From assembly GCA_902770195.1 (NCBI GenBank), contig CACXSA010000014.1, positions 1 to 64,000 on the forward strand: a stretch of DNA of 64,000 nucleotides, given 5' to 3'. Source of the DNA: an uncultured Prevotellaceae bacterium (lineage in GTDB: Bacteria > Bacteroidota > Bacteroidia > Bacteroidales > Bacteroidaceae). The notes beneath the pieces are model-generated. The model was not told where the DNA came from. It was given only the letters and a program-made list of their open reading frames with translations, and did no database searches. Both the position numbers and the translations under genes were made by a program. Shown here one piece after another: positions 63,443 to 64,000 of this stretch; the stretch's first letter is position 1; the number at the start of each line of letters is the position of its first letter.

Positions 63443-64000
63443 ATGAGCAAAAAAAAACGCATCATATTTATCATCAACCCTATATCGGGCACACAGAAAA
63501 AGGATGATCTCCCAGAACTCATCGACCAGATGCTCGATTATTCACAGTTCGACCCAGAATTGCGATTCACCCAATATAGGGGTCATGCTGCCGAGATAGC
63601 CCGCCAGTGTGCCGCTGAGGGCGTGGATATCGTGGTGGCTGTTGGTGGCGACGGAACCGTCAACGAAGTGGCACGCTCGCTAGTGCATACGAATACAGCA
63701 CTGGGCATCATTCCCTGCGGTTCTGGCAACGGACTAGCTCGGCATCTCTGCATTCCCATTGATGTGAGTGGTGCCCTGGAACTCATCAACAACTGCGCCA
63801 TCGACTCTTTCGACTATGGTGTCATCAACGGACTTCCATTTTTCTGTACCTGCGGCATGGGCTTCGATGCTTTTATCTCGCTCAAGTTCGCAGAAGCTGG
63901 GAAGCGTGGTCCAATCACCTATATCGAGAATGTGCTGAAAGAAGGGCTTAAATACCGTCCAGAGACCTACGAAATCGTAGATAGCACAGGAACCACCCGC
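63443..64000 (+). CDS. Diacylglycerol kinase-like lipid kinase (partial)
   Basis: The gene runs off the right edge; 186 residues are visible. IINPISGTQKK at the N terminus, the VVAVGGDGTVNEVARSL motif (residues about 69-85) and IPCGSGNGLARHL are those of the DagK/YegS catalytic domain, which transfers phosphate from ATP to a lipid. The C-terminal half is missing. Substrate not determinable. Confidence 0.9.
   Translation, partial: MSKKKRIIFIINPISGTQKKDDLPELIDQMLDYSQFDPELRFTQYRGHAAEIARQCAAEGVDIVVAVGGDGTVNEVARSLVHTNTALGIIPCGSGNGLARHLCIPIDVSGALELINNCAIDSFDYGVINGLPFFCTCGMGFDAFISLKFAEAGKRGPITYIENVLKEGLKYRPETYEIVDSTGTTR

Overview
The window is chromosomal DNA of a Bacteroidales bacterium, most likely in the Prevotella group. 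The evidence is the promoter style (TTTG, about 20 nt, then TAnnTTTG, seen many times), a serine palmitoyltransferase gene for sphingolipids, type IX secretion/gliding proteins (PorD-like, GldB-like, DUF5103), a BtuG-type vitamin B12 locus, many lipoproteins, and the HU-like/VirE-N/smalltalk gene set typical of this order. Species cannot be named from the sequence alone.

Layout. 1-800: HU-like gene with a conserved structured leader. 0.8-3.3 kb: GH3 beta-glucosidase and tRNA-Arg(ACG). 3.4-10.9 kb: cobalamin uptake operon on the minus strand, with promoter, cobalamin riboswitch, terminator, btuB, btuG, two exported proteins, btuF and btuC, but no btuD. 11-19.8 kb: minus-strand envelope genes (WecB-like, beta-helix lipoprotein, rubrerythrin, PpiD/SurA-like foldase, CorC-like, LptC, outer-membrane protein). 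19.9-25.7 kb: plus-strand Lnb-like protein, SecA, an orphan ABC ATPase and an exported Cys/Lys-rich repeat protein. 25.7-33.8 kb: accessory region (smalltalk, small membrane protein, M15 peptidase and its remnant, a probable minus-strand small RNA, a split VirE-N/VapE-like protein with a slippery heptamer, a degraded mntA/hepT pair, a RAYT transposase between REP-like palindromes, and a second HU-like gene with the same leader as the first). 33.8-41.7 kb: DUF5715 and TPR genes, then a leucine operon (leuA, leuC, leuD, second leuA-like gene, leuB) behind a translated attenuator; leuB and leuD both carry internal frameshifting deletions. 41.7-64 kb: ordinary chromosome (M3 peptidase, DUF4301, DUF3127, dnaN, exonuclease, coaBC, porD, recN, protease-like TPR protein, dnaB, gldB, DUF4861, a lipoprotein, DUF5103, a sensor-AraC fusion, tRNA-Pro(TGG), serine palmitoyltransferase, and the start of a lipid kinase).

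Main points of interest. (1) The accessory module: two HU-like genes share a nearly identical leader, and the small RNA between the module genes is antisense-complementary to that leader in two collinear blocks. (2) Two reciprocal deletion derivatives of one smalltalk / membrane protein / M15 cassette. (3) A U UUU UUA heptamer in correct phase at the VirE-N/VapE junction. (4) Palindromic repeats that supply signal peptides, an in-frame insert or a stop codon to host genes. (5) A leucine leader-peptide attenuator with a clear 13-bp antiterminator, upstream of an operon in which two genes are broken.
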